Assembly: GCA_016790175.1 (NCBI GenBank)
Contig: JAEUPI010000156.1
Location: 1-47,729, forward strand
Origin: Burkholderiaceae bacterium
Lineage (GTDB): Bacteria; Pseudomonadota; Gammaproteobacteria; Burkholderiales; Burkholderiaceae_C
Direction: 5' to 3'
Length of the DNA: 47,729 nucleotides
Position numbers and translations under genes: made by a program. Position 1 is the first letter of the stretch, and each line of letters starts with the position of its first letter. The notes beneath the pieces were generated by a model. That model was not told the DNA's origin, did no database searches, and was given only the letters and a program-made list of their open reading frames with translations. Shown here piece by piece: positions 35,926-43,355 of the stretch.

Positions 35926-36005
35926 CCACCCCCACGCTCACTTCGTTCGCTGCCCCCCAAGGGGGCGCGGCTGCGGCTTCGGGCGGCCGGGCGCCCCAGC
36001 CATGA
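35922..36005 (+). CDS. 27-residue micro-ORF through repeat copy B, bridging ruvX and pyrR
   Basis: A frame of 27 codons (starts MTTPTLTSFAAPQGG) opening with ATGA on the ruvX stop and closing with ATGA on the pyrR start. It is encoded entirely by the dispersed repeat. Direct repeats CATGACCACCC (35921-35931) and CATGAGCACCC (36001-36011) flank it, matching at 10 of 11 bases. A translational-coupling role is inferred from frame and overlap; the peptide is low-complexity and unlikely to fold. Confidence 0.35.
   Translation: MTTPTLTSFAAPQGGAAAASGGRAPQP
35926..35999 (-). repeat. Dispersed GC-rich repeat, copy B
   Basis: Read on the minus strand the block order is GGCCGCCCGAAG, CCCCC-TT-GGGGGG, CAGCGAACGAAGTGAGCG, then TGGGGGTGG. 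It matches copies A (6411-6470) and C (37495-37563). It lies between ruvX and pyrR and is oriented against the genes. Confidence 0.75.
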
Positions 36006-36505
36006 GCACCCTGACCCTCGACGCCGAAGCGCTGTACCGCGAGCTGCTCGCCGGCGTCCGACCGCTGCTCGCACCCGAGACCGTGCTCGTGGGCATCTGG
36101 TCGGGCGGTGCCTGGCTGGCCGAGCGGTTGCATGCCGACCTGCGGCGCCCCGGCGAGCCCGGCGTGATCTCCAGCGCGTTGCATCGCGACGATTTTGGCG
36201 CCAGGGGTCTCGCCGGCGGCGGCGACGCGACACGTCTGCCGTTCGCGATCGACGGCGCGCAGATCCTGCTCGTCGACGACGTGCTGGAAACCGGCCGCAC
36301 GATCCGCGCGGTGATCAACGAGTTGTTCGATTTCGGCCGTCCACGCAGCGTGCAGCTCGCGGTGCTGGTCGACCGCGGCGGCCGCGAACTGCCGATCCAG
36401 CCGGCGGCGGCCGCGGCGCGCCTCACGCTGCCGGCCGACCAGCGTCTGACGCTGGCACGCGCTGCCGACGGCCGCTTCACGTTCTCGTTCCGCCCGAAGA
36501 CCTGA
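36002..36505 (+). CDS. pyrR: Pyrimidine operon regulator / uracil phosphoribosyltransferase PyrR
   Basis: 167 residues of the type I phosphoribosyltransferase fold. The PRPP-binding loop [14 protein letters not shown] is at 88-101, and the PyrR-type [10 protein letters not shown] segment at 60-69. In Bacillus PyrR binds pyr mRNA to control attenuation; here the gene lies inside the pyr operon, 22 bp ahead of pyrB, but I see no matching attenuator hairpins, so a UPRTase or other role is as likely. Confidence 0.93.
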   Translation: MSTLTLDAEALYRELLAGVRPLLAPETVLVGIWSGGAWLAERLHADLRRPGEPGVISSALHRDDFGARGLAGGGDATRLPFAIDGAQILLVDDVLETGRTIRAVINELFDFGRPRSVQLAVLVDRGGRELPIQPAAAAARLTLPADQRLTLARAADGRFTFSFRPKT

Positions 36506-36527
36506 GCCCCAGAAGCCGACACCGCCG

Positions 36528-37490
36528 ATGCTCTCGCGCCGCAACCCCCAGCTCAACGCCCACGGCGAGCTGATCCACTTGCTGTCCATCGAGGGCCTGC
36601 CGCGCGAGGTGCTGACGCAGGTGCTCGACACCGCCGGCACCTTCCTCTCGGTGCACGAGCGCGAGGTCAAGAAGGTGCCGCTGTTGCGCGGCAAGAGCGT
36701 GTTCAACCTGTTCTTCGAGAACAGCACGCGTACGCGCACCACGTTCGAGATCGCGGCCAAGCGCCTGTCGGCCGACGTGATCAACCTCGACATCGCGCGC
36801 AGCTCCACGGCAAAGGGCGAGAGCCTGCTCGACACCATCGCCAATCTCTCGGCGATGCACGCCGACATGTTCATCGTGCGGCACAGCGAATCGGGCGCGC
36901 CGTATCTGATCGCGCAGCACTGTGCACCGCACGTGCACGTGGTCAACGCCGGCGACGGACGGCATGCGCACCCCACGCAGGGGCTGCTCGACATGTACAC
37001 GATCCGTCACTACAAGCGCGACTTCACGCAGCTCACGGTGGCGATCGTCGGCGATATCGTGCACTCGCGCGTGGCGCGCTCCGACATCCATGCGCTCACC
37101 ACGCTCGGCGTGCCCGAGGTGCGCGCCGTCGGTCCGCGCACGCTGGTGCCGGGCGATTTGCGCGAGATGGGCGTGCGCGTCTGCCACGACATGGCCGAAG
37201 GCATCCGCGGCGCCGACGTGATCATCATGCTGCGGCTGCAGAACGAGCGCATGAGCGGCGCGATGCTGCCTTCGGCCGGAGAGTTCGCGAAGACCTTCGG
37301 TCTCACACCCGACAAGCTCGCTCTGGCCAAGGCCGATGCCATCGTCATGCATCCGGGGCCGATCAACCGCGGTGTCGAGATCGAATCGAGCGTGGCCGAC
37401 GGCAGCCACAGCGTGATCCTGCCGCAGGTGACCTTCGGCATCGCCGTGCGCATGGCGGTGATGTCGATCATTGCCGGGAATGACGCATGA
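36528..37490 (+). CDS. pyrB: Aspartate carbamoyltransferase catalytic chain
   Basis: 320 residues, normal length. The carbamoyl-phosphate loop [12 protein letters not shown] is at 63-74, HPTQGLLD near the middle, and [13 protein letters not shown] near the end. It forms carbamoyl aspartate, the committed step of pyrimidine synthesis. In bacteria with an inactive dihydroorotase partner (next gene), PyrB assembles with it as a dodecamer. It ends GCA-TGA, overlapping the ATG of a repeat-derived micro-ORF. Confidence 0.97.
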   Translation: MLSRRNPQLNAHGELIHLLSIEGLPREVLTQVLDTAGTFLSVHEREVKKVPLLRGKSVFNLFFENSTRTRTTFEIAAKRLSADVINLDIARSSTAKGESLLDTIANLSAMHADMFIVRHSESGAPYLIAQHCAPHVHVVNAGDGRHAHPTQGLLDMYTIRHYKRDFTQLTVAIVGDIVHSRVARSDIHALTTLGVPEVRAVGPRTLVPGDLREMGVRVCHDMAEGIRGADVIIMLRLQNERMSGAMLPSAGEFAKTFGLTPDKLALAKADAIVMHPGPINRGVEIESSVADGSHSVILPQVTFGIAVRMAVMSIIAGNDA

Positions 37491-37567
37491 GCGCTCGCCG
37501 GGCCGCCCCAAGAGCGCGAGTCCCCCATGGGGGGACCGGCGCGAAGCGCCGAAGGGGGCACACATGA
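37487..37567 (+). CDS. 26-residue micro-ORF through repeat copy C, bridging pyrB and pyrC'
   Basis: A frame of 26 codons (starts [16 protein letters not shown]) with ATGA overlaps on the pyrB stop and the pyrC' start. It is encoded by repeat copy C. The nonamer CATGAGCGC occurs exactly at both ends (37486-37494 and 37563-37571). The peptide would be short and strongly basic. It probably serves, if anything, to pass ribosomes from pyrB to pyrC'. Confidence 0.35.
   Translation: MSARRAAPRARVPHGGTGAKRRRGHT
37495..37563 (+). repeat. Dispersed GC-rich repeat, copy C
   Basis: The blocks are GGGCCGCCCCAAG, GTCCCCC-AT-GGGGGGAC and CGGCGC-GAA-GCGCCG, the last a perfect 6-bp hairpin. It sits between pyrB and pyrC' in the sense orientation. 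It matches copies A and B. Confidence 0.75.
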
Positions 37568-38874
37568 GCGCGAACCTGCTGATCCACGATGGCCGGGTGG
37601 TCGATCCGGCCAGCGGCCGCGACGAAACGGCCGACATCCTGATCGCCGACGGTCGCATCGCGCACATCGCCCCCGGACTCGACGGCGGAGGCGCGCGCCG
37701 CATCGATGCCGGCGGTTGCATCGTGATGCCCGGCCTGGTCGATCTCGCCGTGCGGCTGCGCGAGCCGGGCCACGAGCATGAAGGCATGCTCGAGAGCGAA
37801 CTTCAGGCGGCCGCCGCCGGCGGCGTGACCAGCCTGGTCTGCCCGCCCGACACCGACCCGCCGCTCGACGAGCCGGGGCTGGTGGACATGCTGAAGTTCC
37901 GCGCCCGCAAGCTGTCGTCGTGCCGGCTGTTCCCGCTCGGCGCGCTGACGCGGCGCCTCGAGGGCGAGGTGCTGACCGAGATGGCCGAGCTCACCGAGTC
38001 CGGTTGCGTCGGCTTCTCGCAGGCCGACGTGCCGGTGCGCGACACGATGGTGCTGCTGCGCGCGATGCAGTACGCGGCGACCTTCGGCTACGCCGTCTGG
38101 CTGCGGCCGCAGGACGGCTGGCTCGGCAAGGGCGTGGCCGCCAGCGGCGCGGTGGCCACGCGGCTCGGGCTGGCCGGCGTGCCGGTCGCGGCGGAGACGG
38201 TCGCCTTGCACACCGTGATCGAACTCGCGCGCGCGACCGGCGCGCGTGTGCATCTGTGCCGGCTGTCGAGCGCCGCCGGCGTGAACCTGGTGCGCCAGGC
38301 CAAGCGCGACGGGCTGCCGATCACCGCCGACGTGAGCGTGCATTCGCTGCACCTGACCGACGTCGACATCGGCTACTTCAATGCCGACATGCGCCTGACG
38401 CCGCCGTTGCGGCAGCAGGCCGATCGGACGGCGCTGCGCGAGGCGCTGGCCGACGGCACGATCGACGCGCTGGTCTCCGACCACAGCCCGGTGTTCGACG
38501 ACGCCAAGAATCTGCCGTTTGCCGAGGCCGAGCCCGGCGCCACCGCGGTGGAGTTGCTGCTGAGCCTGGCACTCAAGTGGGGGCAGGACCAGGGACTCGA
38601 TCTGCCGCGCACATTGGCCCGTGTGACCTGCGATCCGGTGCGTGTGCTCGGTGCGAGCCTGGGCTCGCTGGCCGCCAGTGCTGGCCGACTCGCCGAAGGC
38701 GGCATCGCCGATGTCTGCGTGTTCGATCCGACCACCACCTGGCGCGTCACGCGCGAGGGTCTGAAGAGCCAGGGCAAGCACACGCCGTTCGATTTTTCGG
38801 CCACCGGCACCGCCCTGCCGGGGCGTGTGCGGGCCACGGTCGTCGCCGGCACGGTCTCGTTCGAGGCGTCGTAG
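37564..38874 (+). CDS. pyrC': Inactive dihydroorotase-like protein PyrC'
   Basis: 436 residues of the type I dihydroorotase fold. The metal-binding signature that is normally D-x-H-V-H-x-R reads DLAVRLREPG from Asp60: both histidines are replaced (Ala62, Arg64), so the binuclear zinc site cannot form. A later SDHSP keeps the downstream Asp. This matches the non-catalytic PyrC' of Pseudomonas and Burkholderia, which is needed to assemble active aspartate carbamoyltransferase with PyrB. A catalytic dihydroorotase must be encoded elsewhere. It follows pyrB through a repeat-derived spacer. Confidence 0.92.
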   Translation: MSANLLIHDGRVVDPASGRDETADILIADGRIAHIAPGLDGGGARRIDAGGCIVMPGLVDLAVRLREPGHEHEGMLESELQAAAAGGVTSLVCPPDTDPPLDEPGLVDMLKFRARKLSSCRLFPLGALTRRLEGEVLTEMAELTESGCVGFSQADVPVRDTMVLLRAMQYAATFGYAVWLRPQDGWLGKGVAASGAVATRLGLAGVPVAAETVALHTVIELARATGARVHLCRLSSAAGVNLVRQAKRDGLPITADVSVHSLHLTDVDIGYFNADMRLTPPLRQQADRTALREALADGTIDALVSDHSPVFDDAKNLPFAEAEPGATAVELLLSLALKWGQDQGLDLPRTLARVTCDPVRVLGASLGSLAASAGRLAEGGIADVCVFDPTTTWRVTREGLKSQGKHTPFDFSATGTALPGRVRATVVAGTVSFEAS

Positions 38875-39665
38875 TGCATGCGCGGCGGGCCGCTTGGCAC
38901 GCGCTGCGGGCCGCGTGGCGCGCGCTGCGCGTCGTGCTGCACCTGCTGCACGGCATGGCGATCGTGGCCTTCGTGTTTCCGCGCCTCGATGCGGCGGGCC
39001 GGCAGGCGCGCATTGCGTGGTGGTCGGCCGGCCTGCTCGCCGCGCTCGGCGTGCGTCTGCGCGCCGCCGGCGTCTACCGGCCCGGCGCTACGCTGCTGGT
39101 GATCAACCACATCTCCTGGCTCGACATCGCGGCGGTGCACGCGGTTTGTCCGCGCGCCCGATTCGTCTCCAAGGCCGACGTGCGCCATTGGCCGCTGCTC
39201 GGCTGGCTGATCGGTGCCGTCGGCACGCTGTTCATCGAGCGCGAACGCAAGCGCGACGCGCTGCGTGTGGTGCACCAGATGGCCGAGGCGCTGGACGCCG
39301 GCGACACGGTGGCCGTGTTTCCCGAAGGCACCACCGGCGACGGCCGGACGCTGCTGCCCTTTCATGCCAACCTGCTGCAGGCCGCCATTGCCACGGGTAC
39401 GCCCGTGCAGCCAGTGGTGCTGCGCTATTCGGAGCCGGGATACGACGTCAGCCCGACGGTCACCTGGCTCGGCGCGACGACGCTTGTGCACAGCATCTGG
39501 CACATCGCCGGCGCGCGTGGTCTCGAGGTCCATGTGCGGGCGCTCGACGCCCGTGGCAGCACGCATGCCGATCGGCGCGCACTCGCGCAGCGGCTGCGCC
39601 AGGATATCGCCGCTGGGCTCGAACCGGCGGCGGGCGCGGCCACCGCCGATCAGGCCTTGCCCTGA
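38874..39665 (+). CDS. plsC: 1-acylglycerol-3-phosphate acyltransferase (PlsC-type)
   Basis: 263 residues. The start is GTG at 38874, sharing its G with the pyrC' stop (TAGTG). Membrane-associated N-terminus (about 18-36 and 48-62). Acyltransferase motifs are NHISWLD (78-84, the HxxxxD catalytic pair) and [10 protein letters not shown] (about 145). It acylates lysophosphatidate to phosphatidate at the inner membrane; a role with other acyl acceptors such as ornithine lipid is possible. Its 3' end overlaps the convergent gpmA by 16 bp. Confidence 0.9.
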   Translation: MHARRAAWHALRAAWRALRVVLHLLHGMAIVAFVFPRLDAAGRQARIAWWSAGLLAALGVRLRAAGVYRPGATLLVINHISWLDIAAVHAVCPRARFVSKADVRHWPLLGWLIGAVGTLFIERERKRDALRVVHQMAEALDAGDTVAVFPEGTTGDGRTLLPFHANLLQAAIATGTPVQPVVLRYSEPGYDVSPTVTWLGATTLVHSIWHIAGARGLEVHVRALDARGSTHADRRALAQRLRQDIAAGLEPAAGAATADQALP

Positions 39666-40393
39666 CCGGCCACGGCCGCTGCGGCCTTGGCCACAGCGTC
39701 GGCGTCACCCAGGTAGCGGTGCGAGATCGGACGCAGATTCGCGTCGAGTTCGTACACGAGCGGGATGCCATTGGGAATGTTCAGGCTCACGATGTCGGCG
39801 TCGCTGATGCCGTCGAGGTATTTCACCAGCGCGCGGATCGAGTTGCCGTGCGCGGCGATCAGCACCCGCTGGCCTTCGTGGATGGCCGGCGCCAGGACCT
39901 CGTCCCAGCAGGGCAGCACACGTGCCACCGTATCCTTCAGGCATTCGGTGAGCGGCACTTGGCCGGGTGCGAGCTTCGCATAGCGCGGATCGCTGCGTTC
40001 GCAGCGGGGATCGTCGGCAGCCAGCGCCGGCGGCGGGGTGTCGTAGCTTCGTCGCCAGGTGAGCACCTGCTGCTCGCCGTACTGCCGCGCCATGTCGGCC
40101 TTGTTCAATCCCTGCAGCGCGCCATAGTGGCGCTCGTTGAGACGCCAGTCGTTGCGCACAGGCAGCCAGGTGCGGTCCATCGCGTCCAGCGCATGCCACA
40201 GCGTCCAGATGGCGCGCTTGAGCACCGAGGTGTAGGTCACGTCGAACTCGAATGCGGCCTCGCGCAGCAGCCGTCCGGCTTCGCGGGCCTGTTCGACGCC
40301 GGTGGGCGTGAGGTCCACGTCGGTCCAGCCGGTGAAGCGGTTCTCCAGATTCCAGGTGGATTCACCGTGACGGACCAGCACGAGCGTGGGCAT
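39650..40393 (-). CDS. gpmA: 2,3-bisphosphoglycerate-dependent phosphoglycerate mutase
   Basis: 247 residues from ATG 40393. The histidine-phosphatase signature [10 protein letters not shown] places the phospho-His at residue 9; the second histidine is in [27 protein letters not shown] is the GpmA-specific segment. It interconverts 3- and 2-phosphoglycerate in glycolysis. The C-terminus is Ala-rich. Divergent from the rhodanese gene, with overlapping -10 hexamers between. Confidence 0.97.
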   Translation of the reverse strand: MPTLVLVRHGESTWNLENRFTGWTDVDLTPTGVEQAREAGRLLREAAFEFDVTYTSVLKRAIWTLWHALDAMDRTWLPVRNDWRLNERHYGALQGLNKADMARQYGEQQVLTWRRSYDTPPPALAADDPRCERSDPRYAKLAPGQVPLTECLKDTVARVLPCWDEVLAPAIHEGQRVLIAAHGNSIRALVKYLDGISDADIVSLNIPNGIPLVYELDANLRPISHRYLGDADAVAKAAAAVAGQGKA

Positions 40394-40438
40394 GAGACGT
40401 GGCTTTCTGGAGGGAGAACGCTGCGGACGAGGGCGCAA

Positions 40439-40448
40439 ATTCTATAAT
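40439..40448. promoter_or_regulatory. Overlapping divergent -10 hexamers (TAGAAT minus / TATAAT plus)
   Basis: Consensus TATAAT on the plus strand at 40443-40448, 20 bases before the rhodanese ATG, and TAGAAT on the minus strand at 40439-40444, 45 bases before the gpmA ATG. They share two bases. -35 elements are weak on both sides. Confidence 0.55.
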
Positions 40449-40468
40449 CCGCGCCCTTTGCCACCTCG

Positions 40469-40897
40469 ATGAATCCCGTGACGCAGTTCGTACTCGAGAA
40501 TTGGGTGCTGATCCTGATGGCCGTGACCTCGGGGGCGCTGCTGCTGGTGCCCTCGCTTCAGCGCCAAGGTGGCGGCGGATCGGTGAGCACCGCCGAGGCC
40601 GTGCGCCTGATCAATCGCGAGAAGGCCGTGTTGATCGATGTCGGCGAGCCGGGCGAGTTCGCTGCCGGACATGCGGTGGGTGCTCGCAACGTGCCGCTGG
40701 GCCAGCTCGACGGCGCGAAGGAGCTGCCGAGCAACAAGGCGATTCCGGTCGTCATCCTGTGTCCGAGCGGCGCACGTGCCTCCCGCGCCGCGGCGCAGCT
40801 GCGCAAGGCCGGGCACGAGAAGGCGCTTGCGGTGGCCGGGGGCAATCGCGCCTGGCGCGACGCCCAGCTGCCGCTGGAGAAATCGGCCGCGGCGTGA
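40469..40897 (+). CDS. Membrane-anchored rhodanese-like protein
   Basis: 142 residues: an N-terminal membrane helix (about 12-30) followed by a single rhodanese domain. The active loop is CPSGAR with Cys98; LIDVGEPGEFAAGHAVGARNVP is the family motif. A sulfurtransferase or sulfur carrier facing the membrane; the substrate is unknown. Genes for grxC and secB follow, as in many betaproteobacteria. Confidence 0.92.
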   Translation: MNPVTQFVLENWVLILMAVTSGALLLVPSLQRQGGGGSVSTAEAVRLINREKAVLIDVGEPGEFAAGHAVGARNVPLGQLDGAKELPSNKAIPVVILCPSGARASRAAAQLRKAGHEKALAVAGGNRAWRDAQLPLEKSAAA

Positions 40898-40998
40898 GCT
40901 GCGTCATGGCCTGCGATGTCCCGGCGCCGGCGTTGGCATTGCACGTTCGGGACAATCCGGCCCAGCACACGAATCGGCCGCGGCGCGGCCCGACGCAG

Positions 40999-41259
40999 AT
41001 GAGCACCGTTCGCATGTACACCACACAGGTCTGCCCATACTGCCAGCGCGCCAAGGCGCTGCTCAAGCAGCGCGGGGTCACTCAGATCGAGGAGATCCGC
41101 GTGGATCTCGATCCCGGGCAGCGAGACCACATGATCGCCACCACGGGCCGACGCACCGTGCCGCAGATCTTCATCGGCGAGGTCCATGTCGGCGGCTGCG
41201 ACGACCTGATCGCGCTCGACCAGCGCGGGGCCCTGCTGCCACTGCTCGGCGCCGCCTGA
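40999..41259 (+). CDS. grxC: Glutaredoxin 3
   Basis: 86 residues with ATG at 40999. The redox motif is CPYC (12-15) after MYTTQV; TVPQIFIGEVHVGGCDDL is the glutathione-binding cis-Pro and GG segment. A dithiol glutaredoxin in the cytoplasm, reducing disulfides with glutathione. 101 bp after the rhodanese gene. Confidence 0.96.
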   Translation: MSTVRMYTTQVCPYCQRAKALLKQRGVTQIEEIRVDLDPGQRDHMIATTGRRTVPQIFIGEVHVGGCDDLIALDQRGALLPLLGAA

Positions 41260-41269
41260 TCGCCGCGAT

Positions 41270-41292
41270 GCGTCGGCGATAATCGCCGACGC
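41270..41292. promoter_or_regulatory. Perfect 10-bp inverted repeat with central -10-like GATAAT, upstream of secB
   Basis: Arms GCGTCGGCGA and TCGCCGACGC surround TAA. The GATAAT hexamer (41278-41283) straddles the centre. It could be the secB promoter with an operator, or the terminator stem of grxC. No U-tract follows. Confidence 0.5.
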
Positions 41293-41311
41293 TCCCGGAC
41301 CCAAACCCCAT

Positions 41312-41334
41312 CGGCCCGCCTGCGACGCGGGCCG
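41312..41334 (+). terminator. GC-rich hairpin with short T-run between grxC and secB
   Basis: Stem CGGCCCGC/GCGGGCCG (8 bp), loop of 7 bases, followed by TTTCGTT. It looks like a weak intrinsic terminator or a 5'-leader attenuator of secB. Confidence 0.45.
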
Positions 41335-41354
41335 TTTCGTTGACTGGACCCCAC

Positions 41355-41843
41355 ATGGCCGACCAAGAACAGAGCCCCGTCTTTCAGATCCAGCGTGTGT
41401 ACCTGAAGGACCTGTCGCTCGAACAGCCCAACTCGCCGCAGATCCTGCTCGAGCAGCAGCAGCCGCAGGTGGACATCAACCTTGCGCTGGCCGCGGAAGG
41501 TGTGAGCGAGGGCATTTTCGAGGTCTGCGTCACGGCCACGGTGACCACCAAGATCGGCGAGCGCACCCTGTTCCTGGTCGAGGCCAAACAGGCCGGCATC
41601 TTCGAGATCCGCCATCTGCCGCAGGAACAGCTGCAGGGCGTGGTCAGCGTGGTGTGCCCTCAGATCCTCTATCCCTACCTGCGCGCGATCGTTTCCGATG
41701 TCTGCACGCGCGCCGGATTTCCGCCGATCCTGTTGACGGAAGTGAACTTCCAGGCCATGTACGAGGCGCAACAGGCGCAGGCCGCGCAAAACACCGCCTC
41801 CGGCGGCAACGGCAGCAGCAGCGGCATCATCACCTCGGCCTGA
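41355..41843 (+). CDS. secB: Protein-export chaperone SecB
   Basis: 162 residues from ATG 41355. The SecB signature runs through [16 protein letters not shown] near the N-terminus, and [18 protein letters not shown] with [12 protein letters not shown] in the C-terminal half. A tetrameric cytoplasmic chaperone that hands unfolded preproteins to SecA. The tail is Ala/Gln/Ser/Gly-rich. Preceded by two hairpins; 16 bp before gpsA. Confidence 0.97.
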   Translation: MADQEQSPVFQIQRVYLKDLSLEQPNSPQILLEQQQPQVDINLALAAEGVSEGIFEVCVTATVTTKIGERTLFLVEAKQAGIFEIRHLPQEQLQGVVSVVCPQILYPYLRAIVSDVCTRAGFPPILLTEVNFQAMYEAQQAQAAQNTASGGNGSSSGIITSA

Positions 41844-41859
41844 AGACCGCCCAGGCACC

Positions 41860-42843
41860 ATGCGCATCAGCGTGCTCGGTGCCGGCGCGTGGGGCACAGC
41901 GCTGGCGGTGGCGGCCAGTGCGCGTCACGAGGTGCTGCTGTGGGGTCGTGACGCCGGGCAGATGGCCGAGATGCGACGCTTGGGCCGCAATGCACGCTAT
42001 CTGCCCGAAACCGCCATTCCGCTCGAACTGACGCTGACCAGCGACCATGAGGAGGCGATCGCCCACGCAGCGTCGGGCCTGATCGTTGTCGCGACACCGA
42101 TGGCCGCGCTGCGCGACAGGCTGTCGGCGCTGCCGCTGCGCTCGCCAGCGGTCTGGCTCTGCAAGGGATTCGAGCGGATCACCGGCGCGCTCGGTCATGA
42201 GATCGCGCACGAGGTGCACCCCGCGGCAGCCGGCGGCGTGCTCTCGGGCCCGAGCTTCGCCCAGGAGGTGGCGCGCGGCCAGCCGACGGCACTGGTGGCC
42301 GCCAGCGACGATGCCGGGCTCGTGGCGCGCACCGTTGAGGCTTTCCACGGGCCAACGCTGCGGGTGTACTCGTCGGACGATCCGGTCGGCGTCGAGGTCG
42401 GGGGCGCGGTGAAGAACGTGCTCGCGATCGCCACCGGCATCGCCGATGGCATGCAACTCGGACTCAACGCACGCGCGGCGCTGATCACCCGCGGCCTGGC
42501 CGAAATGACGCGTCTTGGCGTCGCGCTCGGCGCGCGTGCCGAAACCTTCATGGGCCTGTCGGGTCTGGGCGATCTGGTGCTCACGGCCACGGGCGACCTG
42601 TCCCGCAACCGGCAGGTCGGCCTGGCGCTGGCGCAGGGGTTGCCGCTGGCGCAGATCCTGCAGCGGCTCGGCCACGTGGCCGAAGGCGTGCTGAGTGCGG
42701 CCACGGTGCTCGAACGAGCGACGAAGCTCGGCGTCGACATGCCGATCACGCAGGCGGTGGTCGATGTGCTCGAGGCGCGTCTTGCGCCGGCGCAGGCGCT
42801 GCGCACGCTGATGCAGCGCGACGCGAAGGGCGAGACGGGCTGA
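41860..42843 (+). CDS. gpsA: Glycerol-3-phosphate dehydrogenase [NAD(P)+]
   Basis: 327 residues. The nucleotide-binding motif [13 protein letters not shown] begins at residue 5; [21 protein letters not shown] carries the catalytic Lys; [23 protein letters not shown] follows. It makes sn-glycerol 3-phosphate from DHAP for phospholipid synthesis. Co-directional with secB; ends 17 bp from the convergent trmL stop. Confidence 0.97.
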   Translation: MRISVLGAGAWGTALAVAASARHEVLLWGRDAGQMAEMRRLGRNARYLPETAIPLELTLTSDHEEAIAHAASGLIVVATPMAALRDRLSALPLRSPAVWLCKGFERITGALGHEIAHEVHPAAAGGVLSGPSFAQEVARGQPTALVAASDDAGLVARTVEAFHGPTLRVYSSDDPVGVEVGGAVKNVLAIATGIADGMQLGLNARAALITRGLAEMTRLGVALGARAETFMGLSGLGDLVLTATGDLSRNRQVGLALAQGLPLAQILQRLGHVAEGVLSAATVLERATKLGVDMPITQAVVDVLEARLAPAQALRTLMQRDAKGETG

Positions 42844-42860
42844 GTGGCGCCGTGGCGCGT

Positions 42861-43346
42861 TCACGCAGCGCCGATGAAGCCCTGCTGTCGCCATGCCTCG
42901 TAAACCGCGATCGCCACCGCGTTGCTGAGGTTCAAGCTGCGTTGTCGCGGGCGCATTGGCAGTCTCAGGCGTTGCGGTGGCGGCAGGCTCTCTCGCACGG
43001 CGTCCGGCAGGCCACGGGACTCGCTGCCGAAGACCAGCCAGTCGCCGGGTGCGAACGCCACGTCGGTCAGCAGGCGTTCGCCGCGAGTGGTGAAGGCGAA
43101 CACGCGACCCGGCGTGGGCTGGGATGACGCGAGCCACTCGGCCCAGGACGCATGACGCCGCACCTCGGCGAACTCGTGGTAGTCCAGCCCGGCGCGCCGC
43201 AGCTGCTTGTGATCCATCGAAAACCCCAGCGGTTCGATCAGGTGCAGCTCGGACCCGGTGTTGGCGGCCAGTCGGATCACGTTGCCGGTGTTGGGCGGAA
43301 TCTCCGGCTCGACGAGAACGATGCGGAAGCAGGCCGGCTGCGTCAT
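42861..43346 (-). CDS. trmL: tRNA (cytidine/uridine 34-2'-O)-methyltransferase TrmL
   Basis: 161 residues of the SPOUT fold: FRIVLVEPEIPPNTGNVIRLAANTG at the N-terminus, LVFGSESRGLP in the knot and LPMRPRQRSLNLSNAVAIAVYEAWRQ at the end. It 2'-O-methylates the wobble base of leucine tRNAs. It lies 9 bp downstream of comF on the same strand. Confidence 0.95.
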   Translation of the reverse strand: MTQPACFRIVLVEPEIPPNTGNVIRLAANTGSELHLIEPLGFSMDHKQLRRAGLDYHEFAEVRRHASWAEWLASSQPTPGRVFAFTTRGERLLTDVAFAPGDWLVFGSESRGLPDAVRESLPPPQRLRLPMRPRQRSLNLSNAVAIAVYEAWRQQGFIGAA

Positions 43347-43355
43347 CGGCCAACC

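Noticed and set aside
36506-36527. Fourth micro-ORF spacer between pyrR and pyrB
   Set aside because: The gap is 22 bp with no ATGA overlap and no repeat.
36002-36527. PyrR-responsive attenuator ahead of pyrB
   Set aside because: No terminator/antiterminator pair or PyrR-binding loop could be recognised in the short gaps of the operon.
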